A stretch of DNA of 64,000 nucleotides from Coriaria nepalensis (Eukaryota > Streptophyta > Magnoliopsida > Cucurbitales > Coriariaceae), in NCBI GenBank assembly GCA_027186245.1, contig CP114482.1, positions 11,365,209-11,429,208 on the forward strand, given 5' to 3'. Position numbers and translations under genes: made by a program. The notes beneath the pieces were generated by a model, which did no database searches, was not told the DNA's origin, and was given only the letters and a program-made list of their open reading frames with translations. This document shows positions 48,485 to 61,437 of this stretch, piece by piece (positions within the stretch are counted from its first letter, which is position 1; every line of letters begins with the position of its first letter).

Positions 48485-49741
48485 TAGTCATTAAATCATT
48501 CTAAATTAATTCGACCGAATTCTATTTTCGCCTTTCAAACATTATTTTCTTACATAACTTGCAATTAATCTATTGAAGACAACAATGCATTATTTTAGCA
48601 TTAAAAAGCATATCACTCAGTCTTTTCAATCCTTAAATTGTTTGAAGGCACCTCGAACCAATTCTCTTTTTGCATTTAAAACGCGACTTTCGTGCATAAT
48701 TTGCAATTGATCTATTGATGGCAACTATGCATTTTTTAGCGTTCAAGTCATATTTTTGCGTCTCTTTTAGTCAGTAAATCATTCTAAATCACTTCGTATG
48801 AAATTCGGCATTTAAACATGACTTTCGTGCGTAACTTGCAGTTGATCTATTTAAGGCAACAATGCATTTGTTTAGCCTTAAAGTCATGTCATTGAGTCTC
48901 TTTTAGTCTTTAAATCATTCTAAATTAATTCGACCGAATTCTATTTTCGCCTTCCAAACATTATTTTCTTACATAACTTGCAATTAATCTATTGAAGACA
49001 ACAATGCATTATTTTAGCATTAAAAAGCATATCACTCAGTCTTTTCAATCATTAAATTGTTTGAAGGCACTTCGAACCACTTCTCTTTTTGCATTTAAAA
49101 CGCGACTTTCGTGCATAACTTGCAATTGATCTATTGATCGCAACTATGCCTTTTTTAGCGTTCAAGTCATATTTTTGCGTCTCTTTTAGTCAGTAAATCA
49201 TTCTAAATCACTTCGAACGAAATTCGGCCTTTAAACATGACTTTCGTGCGTAACTTGCAGTTGATCTATTGAAGGTAACAATGCATTCGTTTAGCCTTAA
49301 AGTCATGTCATTGAGTCTCTTTTAGTCTTAAAATCATTCTAAATTAATTCGAACGAATTCTATTTTTGCCCTTCAAACATTATTTTCTTACATAACTTGT
49401 AATTAATCTATTGAAGACAACAATGCATTATTTTAGCGTTAAAAAGCATATCACTCAGTCTTTTCAATCATTAAATTGTTTGAAGGCACTTCGAACCAAT
49501 TCTCTTTTTGCATTTAAAACGCGACCTTCGTTCATAACTTGCAATTGATCTATTCATGGCAACTATGCATTTTTTTGCGTTCAAGCCATATTTTTGCCTC
49601 TCTTTTAGTCAGGAAATCATTCTAAATCACTTCGTATGAAATACGGCATTTAAACATGACTTTCGTGCATAACTTGCAGTTGATCTATTATAGGGAACAA
49701 TACATTTCTTTCGCCTTAAATTCATGTCACTGAGTCTCTTC
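48485..49741 (+). repeat. 1257-bp block (3 units), second copy
   Basis: All markers of 47228-48484 recur at +1257 (gcacctcgaacc, tatttaaggc, ggtaacaatgcattcg, agtcttaaaatc, caatacattt). Unit starts are 48867, 49286 and 49705. The left junction is visible: the unit at 48448 starts as the tttctttcgcc type with cacggagtc and turns at tagtcattaaatc into the sequence of the 47191 unit. The right junction is at the same place in the unit at 49705, where catcaaaatc (one extra base) follows. Confidence 0.88.
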
Positions 49742-52700
49742 TAGTCATCAAAATCATTCTAAATTAGTTCGAACGAATTCTATTTTCGCCCTTCCAATAT
49801 TATTTTCTTACATAACTTGTAATTAATCTATTGAAGACAACAATGCATTATTTTAGCATTAAAAAGCATATCACTCAGTCTTTTCAATCATTAAATTGTT
49901 TGAAGGCACTTCGTACCAATTTCCTTTTTGCATTTAAAACGCGACTTTCGTGCACAACTTGCAATTGATCTATTGATGGCAACTATGCATTTTTTAGCGT
50001 TCAAGTCATTTTTTTGCGTCTCTTTTAGTCAGTAAATCATTCTAAATCACTTCGTATGAAATTCGGCATTTAAACATGACTTTCGTGCGTAACTTGCAGT
50101 TGAGCTATTGAAGGCAACAATGCATTTGTTTAGCCTTAAAGTCATGTCATTGAGTCTCTTTTAGTCTTTAAATCATTCTAAATTAATTCGAACGAATTCT
50201 ATTTTTGCCCTTCAAACATTATTTTCTTACATAACTTGTAATTAATCTATTGAAGACAACAATGCATTATTTTAGCGTTAAAAAGCATATCACTCAGTCT
50301 TTTCAATCATTAAATTGTTTGAAGGCACTTCGAACCAATTCTCTTTTTGCATTTAAAACGCGACCTTCGTTCATAACTTGCAATTGATCTATTCATGGCA
50401 ACTATGCATTTTTTTGCGTTCAAGCCATATTTTTGTCTCTCTTTTAGTCAGGAAATCATTCTAAATCACTTCGTATGAAATACGGCATTTAAACATGACT
50501 TTCGTGCATAACTTGCAGTTGATCTATTATAGGGAACAATGCATTTCTTTCGCCTTAAATTCATGTCACTGAGTCTCTTCTAGTCATTAAATCATTCTAA
50601 ATTAGTTCGAACGATTTCTATTTTCGCCCTTCCAATATTATTTTCTTACATAACTTGTAATTAATCTATTGAAGACAACAATGCATTATTTTAGCATTAA
50701 AAAGCATATCACTCAGTCTTTTCAATCATTAAATTGTTTGAAGGCACTTCGAACTAATTCTCTTTTTGCATTTAAAACGCGACTTTCGTGAATAACTTGC
50801 AATTGATCTATTGATGGCAACTATGCATTTTTTAGCGTTCAAGTCATATTTTTGCGTCTCTTTTAGTCAGTAAATCAATCTAAATCACTTCGTATGAAAT
50901 TCGGCATTTAAACATGACTTTCGTGCGTAACTTGCAGTTGATCTATTGAAGGCAACAATGCATTTGTTTAGCCTTAAAGTCATGTCATTGAGTCTCTTTT
51001 AGTCTTTAATTCCTTCTAAATTAATTCGAACGAATTCTATTTTTGCCCTTCAAACATTATTTTCTTACATAACTTGTAATTAATCTATTGAAGACAACAA
51101 TGCATTATTTTAGCATTAAAAAGCATATCACTCAGTCTTTTCAATCCTTAAATTGTTTGAAGGCACTTCGAACAAATTCTCTTTTTGCATTTAAAACGCG
51201 ACTTTCGTGCATAATTTGCAATTGATCTATTGATGGCAACTATGCATTTTTTAGCGTTCAAGTCATATTTTTGCGTCTCCTTTAGTCAGTAAATCATTCT
51301 AAATCACTTCGAACGAAATTCGGCCTTTAAACATAACTTTCGTGCGTAACTTGCCGTTGATCTATTGAAGGCAACAATGCATTTGTTTAGCCTTAAAGTC
51401 ATGTCATTGAGTCTCTTTTAGTCATTAAATCATTCTAAATTAATTCGACCGAATTCTATTTTCGCCCTTCCAATATTATTTTCTTACATAACTTGCAATT
51501 AATCTATTGAAGACAACAATGCATTATTTTAGCATTAAAAAGCATATCACTCAGTCTTTTCAATCATTAAATTGTTTGAAGGCACTTCGTACCAATTTTC
51601 TTTTTGCATTTAAAACGCGACTTTCGTGCACAACTTGCAATTGATCTATTGATGGCAACTATGCATTTTTTAGCGTTCAAGTCATATTTTTGCGTCTCTT
51701 TTAGTCAGTAAATCATTCTAAATCACTTCGTATGAAATTCGGCATTTAAACATGACTTTCGTGCGTAACTTGCAGTTGAGCTATTGAAGGCAACAATGCA
51801 TTTGTTTAGCCTTAAAGTCATGTCATTGAGTCTCTTTTAGTCTTTAAATCATTCTAAATTAATTCGAACGAATTCTATTTTTGCCCTTCAAACATTATTT
51901 TCTTACATAACTTGTAATTAATCTATTGAAGACAACAATGCATTATTTTAGCGTTAAAAAGCATATCACTCAGTCTTTTCAATCATTAAATTGTTTGAAG
52001 GCACTTCGAACCAATTCTCTTTTTGCATTTAAAACGAGACTTTCGTTCATAACTTCCAATTGATCTATTCATGGCAACTATGCATTTTTTAGCGTTCAAG
52101 CCATATTTTTGCCTCTCTTTTAGTCAGGAAATCATTCTAAATCACTTCGTATGAAATACGGCATTTAGACATGACTTTCGTCCATAACTTGCAGTTGATC
52201 TATTATAGGGAACAATGCATTTCTTTCGCCTTAAATTCATGTCACGGAGTCTCTTCTAGTCATTAAATCATTCTAAATTAGTTCGAACGAATTCTATTTT
52301 CGCCCTTCCAATATTATTTTCTTACATAACTTGTAATTAATCTATTGAAGACAACAATGCATTATTTTAGCATTAAAAAGCATATCACTCAGTCTTTTCA
52401 ATCCTTAAATTGTTTGAAGGCACTTCGAACCAATTCTCTTTTTGCATTTAAAACGTGACTTTCGTGCATAATTTGCAATTGATCTATTGATGGCAACTAT
52501 GCATTTTTTAGCGTTCAAGTCATATTTTTGCGTCTCTTTTAGTCAGTAAATCATTCTAAATCACTTCAAACGAAATTCGGCCTTTAAACATAACTTTCGT
52601 GCGTAACTTGCCGTTGATCTATTGAAGGCAACAATGCATTTCTTTAGCCTTAAAGTCATGTCATTGAGTCTCTTTTAGTCATTAAATCATTGTAAATTAA

Positions 52701-53057
52701 TTCGACCGAATTCTATTTTCGCCTTTCAAACATTATTTTCTTACATAACTTGCAATTAATCTATTGAAGACAACAATGCATTATTTTAGCGTTAAAAAGC
52801 ATATCACTCAGTCTTTTCAATCATTAAATTGTTTGAAGGCACTTCGAACCAATTCTCTTTTTGCATTTAAAACGCGACTTTCGTTCATAACTTCCAATTG
52901 ATCTATTCATGGCAACTATGCATTTTTTAGCATTCAAGCCATATTTTTGCCTCTCTTTTAGTCAGGAAATCATTCTAAATCACTTCGTATGAAATACGGC
53001 ATTTAAACATGACTTTCGTGCATAACTTGGAGTTGATCTATTATAGGGAACAATGCA
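49742..53057 (+). repeat. Mosaic of subtypes (units 120-127)
   Basis: Unit starts are 49705 (420 bp, the only one of that length), 50125, 50544, 50963, 51382, 51801, 52220 and 52639. Units 50963-52638 correspond to 45515-47190 at +5448 (13 units plus one base). Shared markers are tttaattccttc, gtaccaattttc, tcgtccataac and cacggagtc. Both 50125 and 51801 are preceded by the rare gttgagctattg. The tttctttcgcc type occurs at 49705, 50544 and 52220. Confidence 0.82.
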
Positions 53058-56000
53058 TTTCTTTCGCCTTAAATTCATGTCACTGAGTCTCTTCTAGTCA
53101 TTAAATCATTCTAAATTAGTTCGAACGAATTCTATTTTCGCCCTTCCAATATTATTTTCTTACATAACTTGTAATTAATCTATTGAAGACAACAATGCAT
53201 TATTTTAGCATTAAAAATCATATCACTCAGTCTTTTCAATCATTAAATTGTTGGAAGGCACTTCGAACTAATTCTCTTTTTGCATTTAAAACGCGACTTT
53301 CGTGCATAACTTGCAATTGATCTATTGAAGGCAACTATGCATTTTTTAATGTTCAAGTCATATTTTTGCGTCTCTTTTAGTCAGTAAATCATTCTAAATC
53401 ACTTCGTATGAAATTCGGCATTTAAACGTGACTTTCGTGCATAACTTGCAGTTGATCGATTGATGGCAACAATGCATTTATTTAGCCTTAAAATCATGTC
53501 ACTGAGTCTCTTCTAGTCATTAAATCATTCTAAATTATTTCGAACGAATTCCATTTTCGCCCTTGAAACATTATTTTCCTACATAACTTGTAATTAATCT
53601 ATTGAAGACAACAATGCATTATTTTAGCATTAAAAAGCATATGACTCAGTCTTTTCAATCGTTAAATTATTTGAAGGCACTTCGAACCAATTCTCTTTTT
53701 GCATTTAAAACGCGACTTTCGTGCATAACTTGCAATTGATCTATTGAAGGCAACTATGCATTTTTTAACGTTCAAGTCATATTTTTGCGTCTCTTTTAGT
53801 CAGTAAATCATTCTAAATCACTTCGTATGAAATTCGGCATTTAAACATGACTTTCATGCGTAACTTGCAGTTGATCTATTGAAGGCAACAATGCATTTGT
53901 TTAGCCTTAAAGTCATGTCATTGAGTCTCTTTTAGTCTTTAATTCATTCTAAATTAATTCGAACGAATTCTATTTTTTCCCTTCAAACATTATTTTCTTA
54001 CATAACTTGCAATGAATCTATTGAAGACAACAATGCATTATTTTAGCATTAAAAAGCATATCACTCAGTCTTTTAAATCATTAAATTGTTTGAAGGCACT
54101 TCGTACCAATTTTCATTTTGCATTTAAAACGCGACTTTCGTGCATAACTTGCAATTGATCTATTGATGGCAACTATGCATTTTTTAGCATTCAAGTCATA
54201 TTTTTGCGTCTCTTTTGGTCAGTAAATCAATCTAAATCACTTCGAACGAAATTCGGCCTTTAAACATAACTTTCGTGCGTAACTTGCAGTTGATCTATTG
54301 AAGGCAACAATGCATTTGTTTAGCCTTAAAGTCATGTCATTGAGTCTCTTTTAGTCATTAAATCATTCTAAATTAATTCGACCGAATTCTATTTTCGCCT
54401 TTCAAACATTATTTTCTTACATAACTTGCAATGAATCTATTGAAGACAACAATGCATTATTTTAGCATTAAAAAGCATATCACTCAGTCTTTTAAATCAT
54501 TAAATTGTTTGAAGGCACTTCGAACCAATTTTCTTTTTGCATTTAAAACGCGACTTTCGTGCATAACTTGCAATTGATCTAAGGATGGCAACTATGCATT
54601 TTTTAGCGTTCAAGTCATATTTTTGCGTCTCTTTTAGTCAGTAAATCGTTCTAAATCACTTCGAACGAAATTCGGCATTTAAACATGACTTTCGTGCGTA
54701 ACTTGCAGTTGATCTATTGAAGGCAACAATGCATTTGTTTAGCCTTAAAGGCATGTCAGTGAGTCTCTTTTAGTCTCTAAATCATTCTAAATTATTTCGA
54801 ACGAATTCTATTTTCGCCCTTCAAATATTATTTTCTTACATAACTTGTAATTAATCTATTGAAGACAACAATGCATTATTTTAGCATTAAAAAGCATATC
54901 ACTCAGTCTTTTCAATCGTTAAATTGTTTGAAGCCACTTCGTACCAATTTTCTTTTTGCATTTAAAACGCAACTTTCGTGCACAACTTGCAATTGATCTA
55001 TTGATGGCAACTATGCATTTTTTAGCGTTCAAGTCATATTTTTGCGTCTCTTTTAGTCAGTAAATCGTTCTAAATCACTTCGAACGAAATTCGGCCTTTA
55101 AACATAACTTTCGTGCGTAACTTGCAGTTGATCTATTGAAGGCAACAATGCATTTGTTTAGCCTTAAAGTCATGTCATTGATTCTATTTTAGTCTCTAAA
55201 TCATTCGAAATTAATTCGAACGAATTCTATTTTCGCCCTTCAAATATTATTTTTTTACATAACTTGTAATTAATCTATTGAAGACAACAATGCATTATTT
55301 TAGCATTAAAAAGCATATCACTCAGTCTTTTCAATCATTAAATTGTTTGAAGGCACTTCGTACCAATTTCCTTTTTGCATTTAAAACGCGACTTTCGTGC
55401 ACAACTTGCAATTGATCTATTGATGGCAACTATGCATTTTTTAGCGTTCAAGTCATATTTTTGCGTCTCTTTTAGTCAGTAAATCATTCTAAATCACTTC
55501 GTATGAAATTCGGCATTTAAACGTGACTTTCGTGCATAACTTGCAGTTGATCGATTGATGGCAGCAATGCATTTATTTAGCCTTAAAATCATGTCACTGA
55601 GTCTCTTCTAGTCATTAAATCATTCTAAATTATTTCGAACGAATTCCATTTTCGCCCTTGAAACATTATTTTCCTACATAACTTGTAATTAATCTATTGA
55701 AGACAACAATGCATTATTTTAGCATTAAAAAGCATATGACTCAGTCTTTTCAATCGTTAAATTATTTGAAGGCACTTCGAACCAATTCTCTTTTTGCATT
55801 TAAAACGCGACTTTCGTGCATAACTTGCAATTGATCTATTGAAGGCAACTATGCATTTTTTAACGTTCAAGTCATATTTTTGCGTCTCTTTTAGTCAGTA
55901 AATCATTCTAAATCACTTCGTATGAAATTCGGCATTTAAACATGACTTTCATGCGTAACTTGCTGTTGATCTATTGAAGGCAACAATGCATTTGTTTAGC

Positions 56001-57247
56001 CTTAAAGTCATGTCATTGAGTCTCTTTTAGTCTTTAATTCATTCTAAATTAATTCGAACGAATTCTATTTTTTCCCTTCAAACATTATTTTCTTACATAA
56101 CTTGCAATGAATCTATTGAAGACAACAATGCATTATTTTAGCATTAAAAAGCATATCACTCAGTCTTTTAAATCATTAAATTGTTTGAAGGCACTTCGTA
56201 CCAATTTTCTTTTTGCATTTAAAACGCGACTTTCGTGCATAACTTGCAATTGATCTAAGGATGGCAACTATACATTTTTTAGCGTTCAAGTCATATTTTT
56301 GCGTCTCTTTTAGTCAGTAAATCGTTCTAAATCACTTCGAACGAAATTCGGCATTTAAACATGACTTTCGTGTGTAACTTGCAGTTGATCTATTGAAGGC
56401 AACAATGCATTTGTTTAGCCTTAAAGGCATGTCATTGAGTCTCTTTTAGTCTCTAAATCAGTCTAAATTATTTCTAACGAATTCTATTTTCGCCCTTCAA
56501 ATATTATTTTCTTACATAACTTGTAATTAATCTATTGAAGACAACAATGCATTATTTTAGCATTAAAAAGCATATCACTCAGTCTTTTCAATCGTTAAAT
56601 TGTTTGAAGCCACTTCGTACCAATTTTCTTTTTGCATTTAAAACGCAACTTTCGTGCACAACTTGCAATTGATCTATTGATGGCAACTATGCATTTTTTA
56701 GCGTTCAAGTCATATTTTTGCGTCTCTTTTAGTCAGTAAATCGTTCTAAATCACTTCGAACGAAATTCGGCCTTTAAACATAACTTTCGTGCGTAACTTG
56801 CAGTTGATCTATTGAAGGCAACAATGCATTTGTTTAGCCTTAAAGTCATATCATTGAGTCTCTTTTAGTCATTAAATCATTCTAAATTAGTTCGACCGAA
56901 TTCTATTTTCGTCTTCCAAACATTATTTTCTTACATAACTCGTAATTAATCTATTGAAGACAACAATGCATTATTTTAGCATTAAAAAGCATATCACTCA
57001 GTCTTTTCAATCATTAAATTGTTTGAAGGCACTTCGTACCAATTTTCTTTTTGCATCTAAAACGCGACTTTCGTGCACAACTTGCAATTGATCTATTGAT
57101 GGCAAGTATGCATTTTTTAGCGTTCAAGTCATGTTTTTGCGTCTCTTTTAGTTAGTAAATCATTCTAAATCACTTCGTATGAAATTCGGCATTTAAACGT
57201 GACTTTCGTGCATAACTTGCAGTTGATCGATTGATGGCAACAATGCA
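53058..57247 (+). repeat. Right-hand subfamily, units 128-137
   Basis: Unit starts are 53058, 53477, 53896, 54315, 54734, 55153, 55572, 55991, 56410 and 56829. Units 53058-53895 match 42582-43419 (aaaaatcatatc, attgttggaagg, gaattccatttt, tttcctacat). From 53896 a new set dominates: tattttttccc, gcaatgaatc, tcttttaaatc, ctaaggatgg, gaagccacttcg with aaaacgcaac, and aaatcgttc. The tttatttagcc/gaattccatttt unit recurs at 53477, 55572, 57248 and 59343, with gaps of 5, 4 and 5 units. Confidence 0.85.
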
Positions 57248-59342
57248 TTTATTTAGCCTTAAAATCATGTCACTGAGTCTCTTCTAGTCATTAAATCATT
57301 CTAAATTATTTCGAACGAATTCCATTTTCGCCCTTGAAACATTATTTTCCTACATAACTTGTAATTAATCTATTGAAGACAACAATGCATTATTTTACCA
57401 TTAAAAAGCATATGACTCAGTCTTTTCAATCGCTAAATTATTTGAAGGCACTTCGAACCAATTCTCTGTTTGCATTTAAAACGCGACTTTCGTGCATAAC
57501 TTGCAATTGATCTATTGAAGGCAACTATGCATTTTTTAACGTTCAAGTCATATTTTTGCGTCTCTTTTAGTCAGTAAATCATTCTAAATCACTTCGTATG
57601 AAATTCGGCATTTAAACATGACTTTCGTGCGTAACTTGCAGTTGATCTATTGAAGGCAACAATGCATTTGTTTAGCCTTAAAGTCATGTCATTGAGTCTC
57701 TTTTAGTCTTTAATTCATTCTAAATTAATATGAACGAATTCTATTTTTTCCCTTCAAACATTATTTTCTTACATAACTTGCAATGAATCTATTGAAGACA
57801 ACAATGCATTATTTTAGCATTAAAAAGCATATCACTCAGTCTTTTCAATCATTAAATTGTTTGAAGGCACTTCGTACCAATTTTCTTTTTGCTTTTAAAA
57901 CGCGACTTTCGTGCATAACTTGCAATTGATCTATTGATGGCAACTATGCATTTTTTAGCGTTCAAGTCATATTTTTGCGTCTCTTTTGGTCAGTAAATCA
58001 ATCTAAATCACTTCGAACGAAATTCGGCCTTTAAACATAACTTTCGTGCGTAACTTGCAGTTGATCTATTGAAGGCAACAATGCATTTGTTTAGCCTTAA
58101 AGTCATGTCATTGAGTCTCTTTTAGTCATTAAATCATTCTAAATTAATTAGACCGAATTCTATTTTCGCCTTTCAAACATTATTTTCTTACATAACTTGC
58201 AATGAATCTATTGAAGACAACAATGCATTATTTTAGCATTTAAAAGCATATCACTCAGTCTTTTCAATCATTAAATTGTTTGAAGGCACTTCGTACCAAT
58301 TTTCTTTTTGCATTTAAAACGCGACTATCGTGCATAACTTGCAATTGATCTATTGATGGCAACTATGCATTTTTTAGCGTTCAAGTCATATTTTTGCGTC
58401 TCTTTTAGTCAGTAAATCGTTCTAAATCACTTCGAACGAAATTCGGCATTTAAACATGACTTTCGTGCGTAACTTGCAGTTGATCTATTGAAGGCAACAA
58501 TGCATTTGTTTAGCCTTAAAGTCATGTCATTGAGTCTCTTTTAGTCATTAAATCATTCTAAATTAATTCGACCGAATTCTATTTTCGCCTTTCAAACATT
58601 ATTTTCTTACATAACTTGCAATGAATCTATTGAAGACAACAATGCATTATTTTAGCATTAAAAAGCATATCACTCAGTCTTTTCAATCATTAAATTGTTT
58701 GAAGGCACTTCGTACCAATTTTCTTTTTGCATTTAAAACGCGACTTTCGTGCATAACTTGCAATTGATCTATTGATGGCAACTTTGCATTTTTTAGCGTT
58801 CAAGTCATATTTTTGCGTCTCTTTTAGTCAGTAAATCGTTCTAAATCACTTCGAACGAAATTCGGCATTTAAACATCACTTTCGTTCGTAACTTGCAGTT
58901 GATCTATTGAAGGCAACAATGCATTTGTTTAGCCTTAAAGGCATGTCATTGAGTCTCTTTTAGTCTCTAAATCATTCTAAATTATTTCGAACGAATTCTA
59001 TTTTCGCCCTTCAAATATTATTTTCTTACATAACTTGTAATTAATCTATTGAAGACAACAATGCATTATTTTAGCATTAAAAAGCATATCACTCAGTCTT
59101 TTCAATCGTTAAATTATTTGAAGGCACTTCGAACCAATTCTCTTTTTGCATTTAAAACGCGACTTTCGTGCATAACTTGCAATTGATCTATTGATGGCAA
59201 GTATGCATTTTTTAGCGTTCAAGTCATGTTTTTGCGTCTCTTTTAGTCAGTAAATCATTCTAAATCACTTCGTATGAAATTCGGCATTTAAACGTGACTT
59301 TCGTGCATAACTTGCAGTTGATCGATTGATGGCAACAATGCA
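57248..59342 (+). repeat. 2095-bp block (5 units), first copy
   Basis: Unit starts are 57248, 57667, 58086, 58505 and 58924. Markers are gaattccatttt, taatatgaacg (near 57726), gcatttaaaagc with gcgactatcg, and caactttgcatt (near 58779). The match to the next copy extends slightly to the left, to aagtatgc and gtcatgtttttg (near 57105), which recur near 59200. A few single-base differences separate the copies, such as taattagaccg versus taattcgaccg. Confidence 0.88.
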
Positions 59343-61437
59343 TTTATTTAGCCTTAAAATCATGTCACTGAGTCTCTTCTAGTCATTAAATCATTCTAAA
59401 TTATTTCGAACGAATTCCATTTTCGCCCTTGAAACATTATTTTCCTACATAACTTGTAATTAATCTATTGAAGACAACAATGCATTATTTTAGCATTAAA
59501 AAGCATATGACTCAGTCTTTTCAATCGTTAAATTATTTGAAGGCACTTCGAACCAATTCTCTTTTTGCATTTAAAACGCGACTTTCGTGCATAACTTGCA
59601 ATTGATCTATTGAAGGCAACTATGCATTTTTTAACGTTCAAGTCATATTTTTGCGTCTCTTTTAGTCAGTAAATCATTCTAAATCACTTCGTATGAAATT
59701 CGGCATTTAAACATGACTTTCGTGCGTAACTTGCAGTTGATCTATTGAAGGCAACAATGCATTTGTTTAGCCTTAAAGTCATGTCATTGAGTCTCTTTTA
59801 GTCTTTAATTCATTCTAAATTAATATGAACGAATTCTATTTTTTCCCTTCAAACATTATTTTCTTACATAACTTGCAATGAATCTATTGAAGACAACAAT
59901 GCATTATTTTAGCATTAAAAAGCATATCACTCAGTCTTTTCAATCATTAAATTGTTTGAAGGCACTTCGTACCAATTTTCTTTTTGCATTTAAAACGCGA
60001 CTTTCGTGCATAACTTGCAATTGATCTATTGATGGCAACTATGCATTTTTTAGCGTTCAAGTCATATTTTTGCGTCTCTTTTGGTCAGTAAATCAATCTA
60101 AATCACTTCGAACGAAATTCGGCCTTTAAACATAACTTTCGTGCGTAACTTGCAGTTGATCTATTGAAGGCAACAATGCATTTGTTTAGCCTTAAAGTCA
60201 TGTCATTGAGTCTCTTTTAGTCATTAAATCATTCTAAATTAATTCGACCGAATTCTATTTTCGCCTTTCAAACATTATTTTCTTACATAACTTGCAATGA
60301 ATCTATTGAAGACAACAATGCATTATTTTAGCATTTAAAAGCATATCACTCAGTCTTTTCAATCATTAAATTGTTTGAAGGCACTTCGTACCAATTTTCT
60401 TTTTGCATTTAAAACGCGACTATCGTGCATAACTTGCAATTGATCTATTGATGGCAACTATGCATTTTTTAGCGTTCAAGTCATATTTTTGCGTCTCTTT
60501 TAGTCAGTAAATCGTTCTAAATCACTTCGAACGAAATTCGGCATTTAAACATGACTTTCGTGCGTAACTTGTAGTTGATCTATTGAAGGCAACAATGCAT
60601 TTGTTTAGCCTTAAAGTCATGTCATTGAGTCTCTTTTAGTCATTAAATCATTCTAAATTAATTCGACCGAATTCTATTTTCGCCTTTCAAACATTATTTT
60701 CTTACATAACTTGCAATGAATCTATTGAAGACAACAATGCATTATTTTAGCATTAAAAAGCATATCACTCAGTCTTTTCAATCATTAAATTGTTTGAAGG
60801 CACTTCGTACCAATTTTCTTTTTGCATTTAAAACGCGACTTTCGTGCATAACTTGCAATTGATCTATTGATGGCAACTTTGCATTTTTTAGCGTTCAAGT
60901 CATATTTTTGCGTCTCTTTTAGTCAGTAAATCGTTCTAAATCACTTCGAACGAAATTCGGCATTTAAACATGACTTTCGTGCGTAACTTGCAGTTGATCT
61001 GTTGAAGGCAACAATGCATTTGTTTAGCCTTAAAGGCATGTCATTGAGTCTCTTTTAGTCTCTAAATCATTCTAAATTATTTCGAACGAATTCTATTTTC
61101 GCCCTTCAAATATTATTTTCTTACATAACTTGTAATTAATCTATTGAAGACAACAATGCATTATTTTAGCATTAAAAAGCATATCACTCAGTCTTTTCAA
61201 TCGTTAAATTATTTGAAGGCACTTCGAACCAATTCTCTTTTTGCATTTAAAATGCGACTTTCGTGCATAACTTGCAATTGATCTAAGGATGGCAACTATG
61301 CATTTTTTAGCGTTCAAGTCATATTTTTGCGTCTCTTTTAGTCAGTAAATCGTTCTAAATCACTTCGAACGAAATTCGGCATTTAAACATGACTTTCGTG
61401 CGTAACTTGTAGTTGATCTATTGAAGGCAACAATGCA
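59343..61437 (+). repeat. 2095-bp block (5 units), second copy
   Basis: Unit starts are 59343, 59762, 60181, 60600 and 61019. Markers taatatgaacg, gcatttaaaagc, gcgactatcg and caactttgcatt recur at +2095. The match ends in the B of the last unit: after about 61250 this copy has aaaatgcgac, ctaaggatgg and gtcatatttttg, where the first has aagtatgc and gtcatgtttttg. Confidence 0.86.
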
